The notes under the pieces are model-generated. The model was not told the DNA's origin. It searched no databases and saw only the letters and a program-made list of their open reading frames with translations. Made by a program: the position numbers and the translations under genes. Shown one piece after another: positions 44,071 through 53,020 of a stretch of 64,000 bases of DNA. This DNA comes from Kriegella sp965368185 (lineage in GTDB: Bacteria > Bacteroidota > Bacteroidia > Flavobacteriales > Flavobacteriaceae). Each line of letters starts with the position of its first letter. Within the stretch, counting starts at the first letter, position 1. The stretch spans positions 1-64,000 of the forward strand of contig CBDULZ010000008.1 of the NCBI GenBank assembly GCA_965368185.1. The letters run 5' to 3'.

Positions 44071-44295
44071 ATGAAAACTATCTTAACTATCACTTTTGTT
44101 CTTTTTATCGGAATGGCCGCCCAAGCCCAGGATGCTAAAATCGAAGCTAGCGAAGTTAAGGTTGAAATGGCCGATACCAAGGAAATCAAATTGGAGCGCA
44201 ATACCGAAGTTGCCCGTTTGTACAAGTTCAAGAATTCAAGGGTAAAAAAGGCTTTGGCCTTCACTACTAAAAGAAACAAGGCTAAAATGGCTTAA
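44071..44295 (+). CDS. small secreted protein, copy 2
   Basis: Encodes the same 74 residues as copy 1 with three synonymous changes near the 3' end (Lys, Phe and Thr codons). Same signal peptide and basic tail. About 300 bp separate its stop from the start of copy 3; no gene lies between them, so each copy probably has its own promoter within the unit. Confidence 0.8.
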   Translation: MKTILTITFVLFIGMAAQAQDAKIEASEVKVEMADTKEIKLERNTEVARLYKFKNSRVKKALAFTTKRNKAKMA

Positions 44296-44573
44296 TCCTA
44301 TTCTTCTTTAGCAGATTGTTCTGTTCCTACTGAACATAATTTCCTTTGAATGAAGTATCCCACACATTCTAGATTAGAATCTGATATCTCGCTAAAGCGG
44401 AAATATGAAAAATAGGTTCTCGCTACATCGATAAAAAACATGTTCTCCCGATAAGGTGTTTTTAGGGCTCGGTACGCTCATCGGTGATATTTTACCTTTA
44501 ATCCGAAGTTGGGTCGCTTAACGATTTTTGCGTGTTCTTGAACGAATGGAAACCCCGTATAATGGGGCCTGCG

Positions 44574-44595
44574 GCGTTTTATTTATATAAAACGC
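44574..44595 (+). promoter_or_regulatory. leader hairpin, copy 3
   Basis: The 9-bp GCGTTTTAT / ATAAAACGC stem, ending 5 nt before the ATG at 44601, identical to copies 1 and 2. Confidence 0.6.
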
Positions 44596-44600
44596 AAGTC

Positions 44601-44825
44601 ATGAAAACTATCTTAACTATCACTTTTGTTCTTTTTATCGGAATGGCCGCCCAAGCCCAGGATGCTAAAATCGAAGCTAGCGAAGTTAAGGTTGAAATGG
44701 CCGATACCAAGGAAATCAAATTGGAGCGCAATACCGAAGTTGCCCGTTTGTACAAGTTCAAGAATTCAAGGGTAAAAAAGGCTTTGGCCTTCACTACTAA
44801 AAGAAACAAAGCTAAAATGGCTTAA
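44601..44825 (+). CDS. small secreted protein, copy 3
   Basis: Encodes the same 74-residue exported protein as copies 1 and 2. It is convergent with the tesA-like gene, whose stop lies 24 bp away. Keeping three identical open frames with only synonymous differences suggests selection on the product or very recent duplication with conversion. Confidence 0.8.
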   Translation: MKTILTITFVLFIGMAAQAQDAKIEASEVKVEMADTKEIKLERNTEVARLYKFKNSRVKKALAFTTKRNKAKMA

Positions 44826-44849
44826 TCCTATTCTTTTTTCCGCATTGTT

Positions 44850-45545
44850 TTATTCCTCTTGAACGATATCCTTTAAGACCTCCCAAACGTTTTGCGCCAG
44901 AATCCTATGTCCTTTTACCGTAGGGTGTATACCATCAGATTGATTCAGTTCGGGTACTCCCGCCACATCTTCCAATAAAAAAGGAATCAATGCCGTATTG
45001 TTCTTTTTGGCTAGCTCCGGGAAAATGGTTCTAAATTCAGTGGTATAGTCCTCGCCCATGTTAGGAGGTATTTGCATACCGGCAAGAACTATTCGTGTTT
45101 TTGGATTTTTCTTTTGCACATTATCGATAATAGCCTGAAGATTGTTTCTGGTCTCATGCAGGGGTATTCCTCTAAGACCGTCATTGGCCCCCAATTCCAA
45201 TACGAAGATATCGGTCGGTTGGTTCAGTACCCAGTCTAGTCTGTTTTTTCCACCTGAGGTAGTTTCGCCACTCAGACCGGCATTTACCACAGTGTAATCG
45301 AGATTCAGTGAATCCAATTTTTCCTGTATCAGCGCAGGAAAGGCGTTTTCAGGATTCAGTCCCATTCCCGCCGTAAGGCTATTTCCAAAAAACAAAATCA
45401 CTTTACTTTTTGAAACGGGCTCAGCTTCGACTTGTACGCTGGATTCTTTTGCATTGTGACTTTCCGTTTTTTTGGAAGCGGTATCGCCACAGCTTGTCAA
45501 GGCAATAAAGAACAAAAAATAACAAAACTTTAATAGGTTGTGCAT
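44850..45545 (-). CDS. tesA: TesA-like SGNH lysophospholipase/thioesterase, lipoprotein
   Basis: 231 residues. Lipoprotein leader ending FIALTSC (Cys19). SGNH blocks: FGNSLTAGMGLNPENAFP (block I, with GNSL in place of GDSL), NAGLSGETTSGG, LELGANDGLRG and DGIHPTVKGH. This is the arylesterase/TesA subgroup, acting on acyl esters or thioesters in the periplasm. It is divergent from an ABC transporter pair of YbbA-YbbP type, the same arrangement as tesA-ybbA-ybbP in Escherichia coli. Confidence 0.9.
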   Translation of the reverse strand: MHNLLKFCYFLFFIALTSCGDTASKKTESHNAKESSVQVEAEPVSKSKVILFFGNSLTAGMGLNPENAFPALIQEKLDSLNLDYTVVNAGLSGETTSGGKNRLDWVLNQPTDIFVLELGANDGLRGIPLHETRNNLQAIIDNVQKKNPKTRIVLAGMQIPPNMGEDYTTEFRTIFPELAKKNNTALIPFLLEDVAGVPELNQSDGIHPTVKGHRILAQNVWEVLKDIVQEE

Positions 45546-45617
45546 AATGCTATGGTCTTAAAATCAAAATCATTTCCTTATTTTCCCAGAGTTCAAAAAA
45601 TACGATTAAAAAATTTT

Positions 45618-46307
45618 ATGACAAAGATATTAAACGTTCGCAATCTTGGTAAAATCTATACGAGCGGATCGAAGAAACTTACCGTATTGGATGATATTTC
45701 CTTTGAGATTTCGAAAGGAGATACATTCGCTATCGTAGGACCTTCGGGCAGCGGAAAAACTACCTTACTCGGTCTTTGTGCCGGACTTGACCAGCCTGAT
45801 TCAGGGTCTGTAGAGTTATGTGGAGCCTCTCTAACAAGTTTAAATGAAGATGAAAGGGCCGTTTTGCGAAATCGGAAAGTGGGATTTATTTTTCAAGATT
45901 TTCAATTGTTGCCCACGTTAACAGCATTAGAAAATGTAAGTGTGCCCATGGAATTGCAGGGGTCGAAGGATGCAGGGAAAATTGCCCTCGAACTATTGGA
46001 TAAAGTGGGATTGGCAGATCGCCGTCATCATTACCCCTCGCAGCTTTCGGGAGGGGAGCAGCAGCGGGTTGCCCTTGCAAGGGCTTTTTCCAATACCCCC
46101 GATATATTGTTTGCAGATGAGCCTACGGGAAATTTAGATGAAGAAACAGGCGAAAAAGTGGTGCAGTTATTGTTCGATTTAAACAAAGACGCCGGAACCA
46201 CCTTGGTTATTGTTACCCACGATCTCGACCTTGCAAAACGAAATCAACATATACTTAGACTCAAAGGCGGTAAAATTTTGGTCGCTGAAAACCCGGTTGT
46301 ATTGTGA
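45618..46307 (+). CDS. ybbA: ABC transporter ATP-binding protein, YbbA/LolD type
   Basis: 229 residues from the ATG at 45618; the open frame back to 45540 overlaps the tesA start and lacks homology. Walker A is GPSGSGKTT, the Q loop FIFQDFQLLPTLTALENV, the signature LSGGEQQRVALARA, Walker B ILFADEPTGNLD and the H loop VIVTHDLDLA. It powers the FtsX-family permease encoded by the next gene, whose GTG overlaps this stop by 4 bp. The role is probably extraction of lipid or hydrophobic material from the inner membrane. Confidence 0.92.
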   Translation: MTKILNVRNLGKIYTSGSKKLTVLDDISFEISKGDTFAIVGPSGSGKTTLLGLCAGLDQPDSGSVELCGASLTSLNEDERAVLRNRKVGFIFQDFQLLPTLTALENVSVPMELQGSKDAGKIALELLDKVGLADRRHHYPSQLSGGEQQRVALARAFSNTPDILFADEPTGNLDEETGEKVVQLLFDLNKDAGTTLVIVTHDLDLAKRNQHILRLKGGKILVAENPVVL

Positions 46308-48859
46308 GTGACAGTTTAGGAATATTATCTAAGGCGGGTATGCATTGGTTGTTAAAGATGGCTTGGCGTGATGGCAAGGCCAGTGGTAGTAGACTCTTAC
46401 TCTTTATGGCGTCGATTGTTTTGGGTATTGCCGCGGTAGTTTCTATACAGTCGTTTAGCGACAATCTCAAACACAATATAGCATTACAGTCAAAAGCGTT
46501 GATGGGTGCCGATTTTATAATAGACAGCAGGCAACCGGCAAACGAAAAGGTACAAGAAATTATTGATTCGTTGGGTGGGGCCGATGGTATGGAGGTCAAT
46601 TTTGCTTCAATGGTTGCTTTTCCAAAGAGTGGCGCTACTAAGTTGGTACGCATTCGCGGTATCGAAGGAGACTTTCCTTTCTATGGGGAATTGGAAACGG
46701 AACCTTTATCCGCTGCAAAGGAGTATCAAGACAAAGCCGGTGCCCTGGTTGATGCCACCGTGATGTTACAGTTTGACCTTCAGAAAGGTGATTCTATAAA
46801 AGTGGGCACTGTAACATTGCAGATTTTGGGGGCTTTAGAATCTGCACCTGGTGATAATGCCATTTCAAGCTCTGTGGCTCCTTCTGTCTTGATACCTTAT
46901 CGACTTATTGAGGAAACAGGTCTCTTGCAAAAAGGAAGCCGTCTTGAGTACAATTATTATTTTGTTGCCGATGCCACAACCGACCTGAATCTGTTGGATA
47001 GAACAATAGATCCCATTCTCGATGCGGAAAATGCCGATTTGGACACCCATACTTCGACCAGTCGACGTTTGGGGCGTAGGTATGACAACGTGGGCAAATT
47101 TTTGAATCTAGTGGCTTTTATTGCTTTGTTGCTGGGATGTGTCGGAATTGCTAGTTCGGTTCATATTTATATTAAAGAGAAACTAAGGTCCGTGGCTGTG
47201 CTCAAATGTCTGGGCGCTACCAGAAAACAGACCTTTTTGATTTATTTGCTGCAGATTACAGGAATGGGGCTTATTGGTGGAATTATAGGAACGATCGCCG
47301 GTTTGTTCCTTCAGCAGGCCTTCCCGTTATTGTTACAGTCGTTTCTACCGTTTGAAGTACAATTATCATTTACGGTTCAACCCATAATTATGGGACTCTT
47401 ATTAGGTGTCTGTATGTCGGTGTTGTTTGCGTTGCTACCTCTTTTGGGTACCTGGTACGTTTCTCCCCTTCAAGTATTGCGTATTCAGGAAGGTGTATCC
47501 TTGCGATCGCGCAGGGCAACGGTTCTGGTACTTTCGGCCATAATGTTATTCATTTTTTCTTTTTCGTTTTGGTTGTTAGACAATCTTCGGTTTGCTCTTT
47601 CATTTGTGGCCGGTATTTTGGTCACTTTTTCAATTTTGGGGGGCATAGCAGTACTTTTTATGAGAGGGATTAAAAAGTACTTTCCGACGTCATGGGGCTT
47701 TTTGGCCCGACAAAGCTTGTTAAATCTTTTTCGACCCAATAATCAGACAATGGTACTGATATTGGCTATTGGTGTAGGCGCTTTTCTAATCAGCACCTTA
47801 TATTTCACCAAAGATATTTTGTTGGCCAAAGCAACTTTGGAAAAGCAAGGTCAAAGTCCGAACCTCATACTGCTCGATGTACAGACTGCTCAAAAGGAAT
47901 CCGTTGCGAATAGTATTACACCAAATGGCCTGCCAATAATCGATAATATACCCATTATTGCGATGCGAATGCATAGCATCAATGGTAGGTCTGTAGATGA
48001 TATTCGATTAGATTCGACATCCACCATAAACCAATGGATATTGAACCATGAGTTTCGGGTAACCTATAGGGATTCGTTGGTGGCATCGGAAAATTTGGTT
48101 AGTGGTGAATGGGTCGGTAGGGCAGCTGCGAATACACCTATACCCATTTCCGTTGCTGAAAATGTGGCTGGCGATTCACAGGTTGTGATAGGTGATTCCC
48201 TTGTTTTTAATGTGCAAGGCGTATTGATGAATACTATAGTTGCGAGCATTCGAGCTGTAGATTGGAGTCGCATGCAACCTAATTTCTCGATTGTTTTTCC
48301 TGGTGGCGTGTTAGAAAATGCGCCCCAATTCCATGTGCTTTCTACGCATGTGCCAGATAAGGCATCTTCGGCGCGATTGCAGCGGGAACTGGTACGTAAA
48401 TTTCCCAATGTGACCATAATAGATCTGCGCCAGGTGTTAGTTATTATAGAAGGTATTCTCGATAAGATTACTTGGGTCATTAATTTTATGGCTTTCTTCA
48501 GTATTCTGACCGGTATTATTGTCTTGATCGGTTCGGTGCGTACCAGCAAATATCAACGTATTAAGGAGAGCGTTTTATTGCGAACGATAGGTGCAAAAAG
48601 TGCACAAATTCTCAAAATTACTGCCTTGGAATACTTCTATTTAGGGTTATTGGGCAGTGGAATGGGGGTTTTATTGTCTTTGGTCAGTAGTCTACTGCTT
48701 GCCAAATGGGTTTTTGAAACCACCTTTGTACCTTCTTGGGTTCCCTTTGGATTGTTATTGCCCGGAATTACCATATTGGTATTGCTGATCGGTTTAGGAA
48801 ATAGTCGTAGTGTACTGAAAAGCCCTCCCCTAGAGGTTCTTCGCAAAGAAGGACATTAA
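46304..48859 (+). CDS. ybbP: ABC transporter permease, FtsX/YbbP family
   Basis: 851 residues starting at a GTG. It has an N-terminal helix (LLLFMASIVLGIAAVVSI), a large periplasmic MacB-like domain, a group of helices from about residue 260 (VAFIALLLGCVGIASSVHIYIKEKLRSVAVLKCLGATR), further helices in the middle, and a second FtsX domain at the C-terminus (LLRTIGAKSAQILKI, then ~110 residues with three helices). The duplicated-FtsX size matches YbbP. It forms a complex with the preceding ATPase. The partner tesA gene is divergent. Confidence 0.9.
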   Translation: MSDSLGILSKAGMHWLLKMAWRDGKASGSRLLLFMASIVLGIAAVVSIQSFSDNLKHNIALQSKALMGADFIIDSRQPANEKVQEIIDSLGGADGMEVNFASMVAFPKSGATKLVRIRGIEGDFPFYGELETEPLSAAKEYQDKAGALVDATVMLQFDLQKGDSIKVGTVTLQILGALESAPGDNAISSSVAPSVLIPYRLIEETGLLQKGSRLEYNYYFVADATTDLNLLDRTIDPILDAENADLDTHTSTSRRLGRRYDNVGKFLNLVAFIALLLGCVGIASSVHIYIKEKLRSVAVLKCLGATRKQTFLIYLLQITGMGLIGGIIGTIAGLFLQQAFPLLLQSFLPFEVQLSFTVQPIIMGLLLGVCMSVLFALLPLLGTWYVSPLQVLRIQEGVSLRSRRATVLVLSAIMLFIFSFSFWLLDNLRFALSFVAGILVTFSILGGIAVLFMRGIKKYFPTSWGFLARQSLLNLFRPNNQTMVLILAIGVGAFLISTLYFTKDILLAKATLEKQGQSPNLILLDVQTAQKESVANSITPNGLPIIDNIPIIAMRMHSINGRSVDDIRLDSTSTINQWILNHEFRVTYRDSLVASENLVSGEWVGRAAANTPIPISVAENVAGDSQVVIGDSLVFNVQGVLMNTIVASIRAVDWSRMQPNFSIVFPGGVLENAPQFHVLSTHVPDKASSARLQRELVRKFPNVTIIDLRQVLVIIEGILDKITWVINFMAFFSILTGIIVLIGSVRTSKYQRIKESVLLRTIGAKSAQILKITALEYFYLGLLGSGMGVLLSLVSSLLLAKWVFETTFVPSWVPFGLLLPGITILVLLIGLGNSRSVLKSPPLEVLRKEGH

Positions 48860-49239
48860 ACCTATCTATTCGCATTTTCTATTGGCTACTGTCAAATTTC
48901 CTCTTAAGATTTTAAGGGTGAAGTCTTTTATGGTTCAAGACGAAATCCCCAAGAAAAAAATCTGGAAATATATTCTTCAAAATCCCAACTTTCAAAGGAA
49001 GTGCATTATGGCCTTCTCGGGAATTCTTACCCATAGGAAATACCTCTAAAACATCGATTAAAAACAAATTTTTTCGATAGCATGAATTTGATGCTTCAAG
49101 CGTTTGTCGAACCTTTTTTACACTTCATGGAAATTTTTGTAAGTCACCTAATATAAGGGGTTTTCAGCGATATATAGTCGATTTAGACCTGCTTTCGAGC
49201 TTATCTTTATGTAACCAGATCATAAGGAAAAGCCTATAT
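48860..49239. other. 380-bp intergenic region, no gene seen
   Basis: I see no open frame with protein-like composition and no tRNA. It is AT-rich and contains the unmapped promoter of the paralogue at 49240. It does not contain the paired hairpins found in the leaders of the 377-bp units. Confidence 0.5.
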
Positions 49240-49497
49240 ATGAAAGCAATTTTGACCCTACTAATAGTTCTTCTTTTCGGAGCGATGGCTCTAGCCCAAA
49301 ATACAGAAAATAATGTTGAAGTGGAATCTTTTAAAATGGATATTGTTTTGGATGGTGGCATTTCTGCTATTGTCCCTAGTATCGAAATTTCGAAATCAGA
49401 ACAAAACCAAGTCACGCGTCTTTATAAGTTCAAAAATTCAAGAATTAAAAAGGCCTTGACCTTTACGACCAAAAGGAACAAAGCCAAAATGGCCTAA
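49240..49497 (+). CDS. small secreted protein, diverged paralogue of the repeat-unit gene
   Basis: 85 residues with signal peptide MKAILTLLIVLLFGAMALAQ. The middle region has no obvious alignment with copies 1-3. The last 26 residues, beginning RLYKFKNSRIKK and ending TTKRNKAKMA, differ from theirs at only two positions (Ile for Val, Thr for Ala). In that stretch about 12 codons have changed synonymously by my count. The tail is thus the functional core of the family. Its own leader lacks the paired hairpins. Confidence 0.8.
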   Translation: MKAILTLLIVLLFGAMALAQNTENNVEVESFKMDIVLDGGISAIVPSIEISKSEQNQVTRLYKFKNSRIKKALTFTTKRNKAKMA

Positions 49498-49508
49498 TCT
49501 ATAAACTT

Positions 49509-49622
49509 ATGGTATCAATACTCTTATTTCCCATTGTTTTGTTTTTGATTTGCATTTTAGTTTCATTTCCCAAGCGGAAAAAACAATTACGTTTTATTCC
49601 AGTACGTGCAAATAGACCTTAA
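49509..49622 (+). CDS. possible 37-residue membrane peptide
   Basis: Starts 11 bp after the paralogue's stop: MVSILLFPIVLFLICILVSF followed by a basic tail (PKRKKQLRFIPVRANRP). One membrane helix with a positive inside end is a typical small-protein layout, but no homologue was recognised. Confidence 0.35.
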   Translation: MVSILLFPIVLFLICILVSFPKRKKQLRFIPVRANRP

Positions 49623-49674
49623 ATGACACTGTCGGTTAGCTGTATCTTGTGAAGGCAGCGTCTCGGCAATGTTA

Positions 49675-50889
49675 TCAAGCTACCGAGTGAATTTGTTCAC
49701 TGACCTCTTTAAAAGTCACAGTATAATGGGTTCCTTTCTTCGTGTAATCTCTGTCGACCGATCCTTTTAATTGTCTGGCAAGATTGTGTATCAACTTTAG
49801 ACCGAGTGAATTAGTTTTGGTGGGCTCTGCCGTTTTTGGGAAGCCAATTCCATCATCCCCGATTATCAATTTATAGTCGCCATCATTTTGGCGTTCCATA
49901 ATGACATATATTTCACCTTGATGTTCATCCTTTATCCCATATTTTAACGAATTCGTAATCACCTCGTTGATTAGTAGCCCTAATGGAATGGCCGTGTCGA
50001 TATCTAGCTTGATTTCGGGAATTTCTATCCTTAGTTTTACATTATTGTTTGCACCCTTGATCGAGCGTATCAGGTATTCCGCCAAATCTTTTACGTAAGA
50101 TCGGTATTCAATTTTAGCGAGATCGTCACGTGTATAGAGCATTTCATGAACCATAGCCATTGAAATGACTCTGTTTTGACTACTTTTTATAAGATTCTTT
50201 ACGTTTTCATCTTCGATACTTCTAGATTGTAGGTTCAACAAACTTGATACGGTCTGTAAGTTGTTTTTGACCCTGTGATGTATTTCTTTTAACAAGGTTT
50301 CTTTTTCTTTAATGCGCAACTCCACTTCATTTCTAGATTTATAAAGGTTGTGATGTGCTTTTAACAGGTTTTTTCCTAAAACGTCTCCCATAAGATACAC
50401 CGAAAAAAATATACTGAGGAAACTGAAGAGACTTCGTGATGATTCAGGAACCACATTCTCCGCAAATGAAAAATAGGGGGTAGATTCTAAATAAAGTAAA
50501 AAAATCACCAGCATATTAAGATACAGGTATATCTTACCATATAGTCTTGTTGTTGCGTAACCTGTTAAAACAATAAGAGCCAACACAAAAATAAAAGGGC
50601 TATTTATACCACCACTGTATACTGTGATAATTACAGCGCAAATAAGACCGACTATCGAAGTAATGTTATAAGTTATAACAAGGTTTTTGTGTTTGTGATA
50701 AACCATGGTATTGATGATATTAATCACACCATAAGCAAAAAAAGCATAAGGTAGAATACGATGGATATCTAAGGTATATAAACACATAAACCCTAAAATC
50801 ACTGAAAGAATAGAGGAAAAGTAATTGAGACGCAGCGTGAGTTGAACTTTGTCTTTTAATCGATAGGCGTCTTTGACCAATAAACCCAT
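49675..50889 (-). CDS. membrane sensor histidine kinase, HisKA_2 type (1)
   Basis: 404 residues. About five to six membrane helices (21-170) include the block YSGGINSPFIFVLALIVLTGY. A short coiled linker precedes HisKA_2 with EIHHRVKNNLQTVSSLLNL (His204/205). The ATPase domain has PLGLLINEVITNSLKYG (N box), GDDGIGFP and TNSLGLKLIHNLARQL. No receiver domain and no regulator gene nearby. It is collinear with the next kinase, the second of a tandem pair. Confidence 0.9.
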   Translation of the reverse strand: MGLLVKDAYRLKDKVQLTLRLNYFSSILSVILGFMCLYTLDIHRILPYAFFAYGVINIINTMVYHKHKNLVITYNITSIVGLICAVIITVYSGGINSPFIFVLALIVLTGYATTRLYGKIYLYLNMLVIFLLYLESTPYFSFAENVVPESSRSLFSFLSIFFSVYLMGDVLGKNLLKAHHNLYKSRNEVELRIKEKETLLKEIHHRVKNNLQTVSSLLNLQSRSIEDENVKNLIKSSQNRVISMAMVHEMLYTRDDLAKIEYRSYVKDLAEYLIRSIKGANNNVKLRIEIPEIKLDIDTAIPLGLLINEVITNSLKYGIKDEHQGEIYVIMERQNDGDYKLIIGDDGIGFPKTAEPTKTNSLGLKLIHNLARQLKGSVDRDYTKKGTHYTVTFKEVSEQIHSVA

Positions 50890-51505
50890 AGTTTGAACAT
50901 TTTGGTTGGTATGATTTCAATAGTTCGCTAACCTTACTAATCGGAAAGGTAACTAAAACATTCTTTAAAAACGCCAAATACATAGTCTCTGTCGAGGTAG
51001 GGTGAATTTGAAATGGGGCAATCGGATTTTAATTTTTACATGATACTCTTAAATTTTAGACAGATTCAATTTGTAAGATTTAGAGGTTAGGCTTTCGACA
51101 CGTTCTTAGATGACCCATCATTATTTTTAAGGTGCTAACTGAGTTTTATCGGTAGCGCAAGTGCCATTGCATTTCTAGTTATTACACTAGTTAACTGAAT
51201 TTGCATATCGAAACGTAATACTTCGATACTGCCTATTATAAGTAATTTAATGAAACTTTTTGCCGTTGGAATATATGAGTGTAGAGGGTATAATGCCGCA
51301 GAGTTGGCACGTTCATCAACGGACGATATGTAATTGCATCCTAAAACAGTCATCAATTTGGCTATACTTTAAAGATATTGAATTTTATGGAATTAACTAG
51401 CGATCAGCATATATTTCCATTGGTTTTATTGAACTCGGCTTAGGTGATTTTCCCGTTTTGGTATGATGTTTGGAATATTTACGGCGATTTAAAATGAAAC
51501 CAGAG
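50890..51505. other. 616-bp spacer between the paired kinases
   Basis: The longest gene-free stretch in the window. A 73-codon minus-strand frame (51135-51356) is open but shows no family resemblance, signal or conserved motif. No palindrome or promoter box stands out. The spacer should contain the promoter of the downstream kinase and possibly the decayed remains of a third gene. Confidence 0.4.
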
Positions 51506-52723
51506 TTAGGCAGTAGTGGCTTTAAAATGTTTGTCTTTGTCTTGGAATGAGATGCTATAATTGGTGCCCTTTCTTGAGAAATCTCTTTCTATCGTACTTC
51601 TCAGTTGTCTTGCCAGTGTATGTATTAGTTTTAGGCCTAACGAATTTGTGTTCTTGAAATCCAACTTATCTGAAAACCCTACACCGTTGTCACTTATTTC
51701 GAGTGTATACATAGATTTATTTTCGTGTTTCTCAAGAACAATATCTATTTGCCCTTTATCATTTTCTAAGAACCCGTATTTGAGGGAATTGGTTACTGCT
51801 TCATTGATCAAAAGCCCTAGGGGAATAGCCGTATCAATGCTCAACATGGTATCGGGTATGTTTATGTTAGTGGTTATATTTCCATTATGTGTACCTACTG
51901 ATTTCGTAAGATATTTTAATAGTTCCTGTACATATGATTTAAAATCTATTTTGGAAAGATCATTCATATAAAGCATTTCATGAATCATGGCCATAGAAAT
52001 GACTCGTGTTTGGCAACTACCTAATAACTCCTTGACCTGCCCGTTCGTCGAGTATTTTGATTGAAGATTGAGTAGGCTTGAAATGGTCTGTAAATTATTT
52101 TTGACCCTATGGTGTACTTCGCGCAGGAGCATTTCTTTTTCGACGATTTGATTTTCCAATTCAGTCTTTGATTTGTACAGTTTATGATGAGCCTTTAACA
52201 AATCTCTCCCAAATATATTGCCCAGTAAATAGACCCCGAAAAGTACACTTACTAAACTGAAAATATCCTCCGATTCTGAGGGAATTTGATTTGAGATGAA
52301 GTCGAATTCGAAAAATCCTATCCCGTAAATTAAAATTATTGTCAACAATACAATATACAGGTACACCCTACCGAAGAAACGGGTAGAAACATAGCCTGCT
52401 AAAACTATAAGGGCAAGAATAAAAATAAAGGGACTATTTATACCTCCACTATAGATTGTAATAATAAACGTACTTATCAATGATAATGCGGTCGTGATAA
52501 GAGCCATTATGGTTAAATTACCATGATTCTTGAAAGATAAGGTGTTCAGTAAATTTGTAATGGAATAAGAGAAGAATATGTAGGGTATGGCCCCATGAAT
52601 ATTTAAGAAGGAGATACATAATAACCCGAACAATATGCTCAAAATAGATGAGGCATAGTTGAATTTTAAAAGTAATCGGGTTTTATCCGCAGTTCTACTT
52701 TGACTAATATTTGAGTTTCCCAC
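51506..52723 (-). CDS. membrane sensor histidine kinase, HisKA_2 type (2)
   Basis: 405 residues, alignable end to end with the preceding entry: the same helices, the same YSGGINSPFIFILALIVLAGY block, EVHHRVKNNLQTISSLLNL (His204/205), PLGLLINEAVTNSLKYG and SDNGVGFS. The proteins differ at many positions, so the duplication is old. Like its twin it must phosphorylate a regulator encoded elsewhere. Confidence 0.9.
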   Translation of the reverse strand: MGNSNISQSRTADKTRLLLKFNYASSILSILFGLLCISFLNIHGAIPYIFFSYSITNLLNTLSFKNHGNLTIMALITTALSLISTFIITIYSGGINSPFIFILALIVLAGYVSTRFFGRVYLYIVLLTIILIYGIGFFEFDFISNQIPSESEDIFSLVSVLFGVYLLGNIFGRDLLKAHHKLYKSKTELENQIVEKEMLLREVHHRVKNNLQTISSLLNLQSKYSTNGQVKELLGSCQTRVISMAMIHEMLYMNDLSKIDFKSYVQELLKYLTKSVGTHNGNITTNINIPDTMLSIDTAIPLGLLINEAVTNSLKYGFLENDKGQIDIVLEKHENKSMYTLEISDNGVGFSDKLDFKNTNSLGLKLIHTLARQLRSTIERDFSRKGTNYSISFQDKDKHFKATTA

Positions 52724-53020
52724 CGCTGTTTTGTTTAAACTGCATGTTAAAAATTAGCTAGTTTTTTACACAAGATCTCGTTTTTTCGGTGGGGGAATTG
52801 AATTAGTCGTTAAAAGAGGTCTTAAGCGCGTTATGCCCTTTAAAATAGACACCCTGTGCAAAAGTGCCTTCGTAAATCTACTTATGTTTTTTCATTTTCT
52901 GACAATTTTGTAAAAAAAATCGTTAAATAAAGACATTATTTTCCTTTTAAATATACTTCGTCTTATTGATATGAGTGGACAGAAGAATTAAAAAAAGGCA
53001 AAAATACAAAGTATAAAAAT

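Larger units (their letters stand above)
43919..44295 (+). repeat. 377-bp repeat unit, copy 2
   Basis: Same extent as copy 1. Identity with copy 3 continues about 10 bp past the stop (TCCTATTCTT). Offset from copy 1 is exactly 1965 bp. Confidence 0.93.
44449..44825 (+). repeat. 377-bp repeat unit, copy 3
   Basis: Differs from copy 2 at three positions: two in the leader (TTTTTAGGGCTCGG in place of TTTTTGGGGTTCGG) and one synonymous Lys codon. Offset from copy 2 is 530 bp. Confidence 0.93.

Noticed and set aside
41954..44825. Insertion sequence explanation for the 377-bp repeats
   Set aside because: No transposase, no terminal inverted repeats at unit ends and no target duplication could be seen; tandem gene duplication or conversion fits better.
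48064..48549. 161-codon open frame antisense to ybbP
   Set aside because: Contained within the permease gene, Ser/Thr/Arg-rich, no signal or motif; the permease frame has clear FtsX features.
51135..51356. 73-codon frame in the 616-bp kinase spacer
   Set aside because: No recognisable motif, signal or conserved composition; kept only as a note in the spacer entry.
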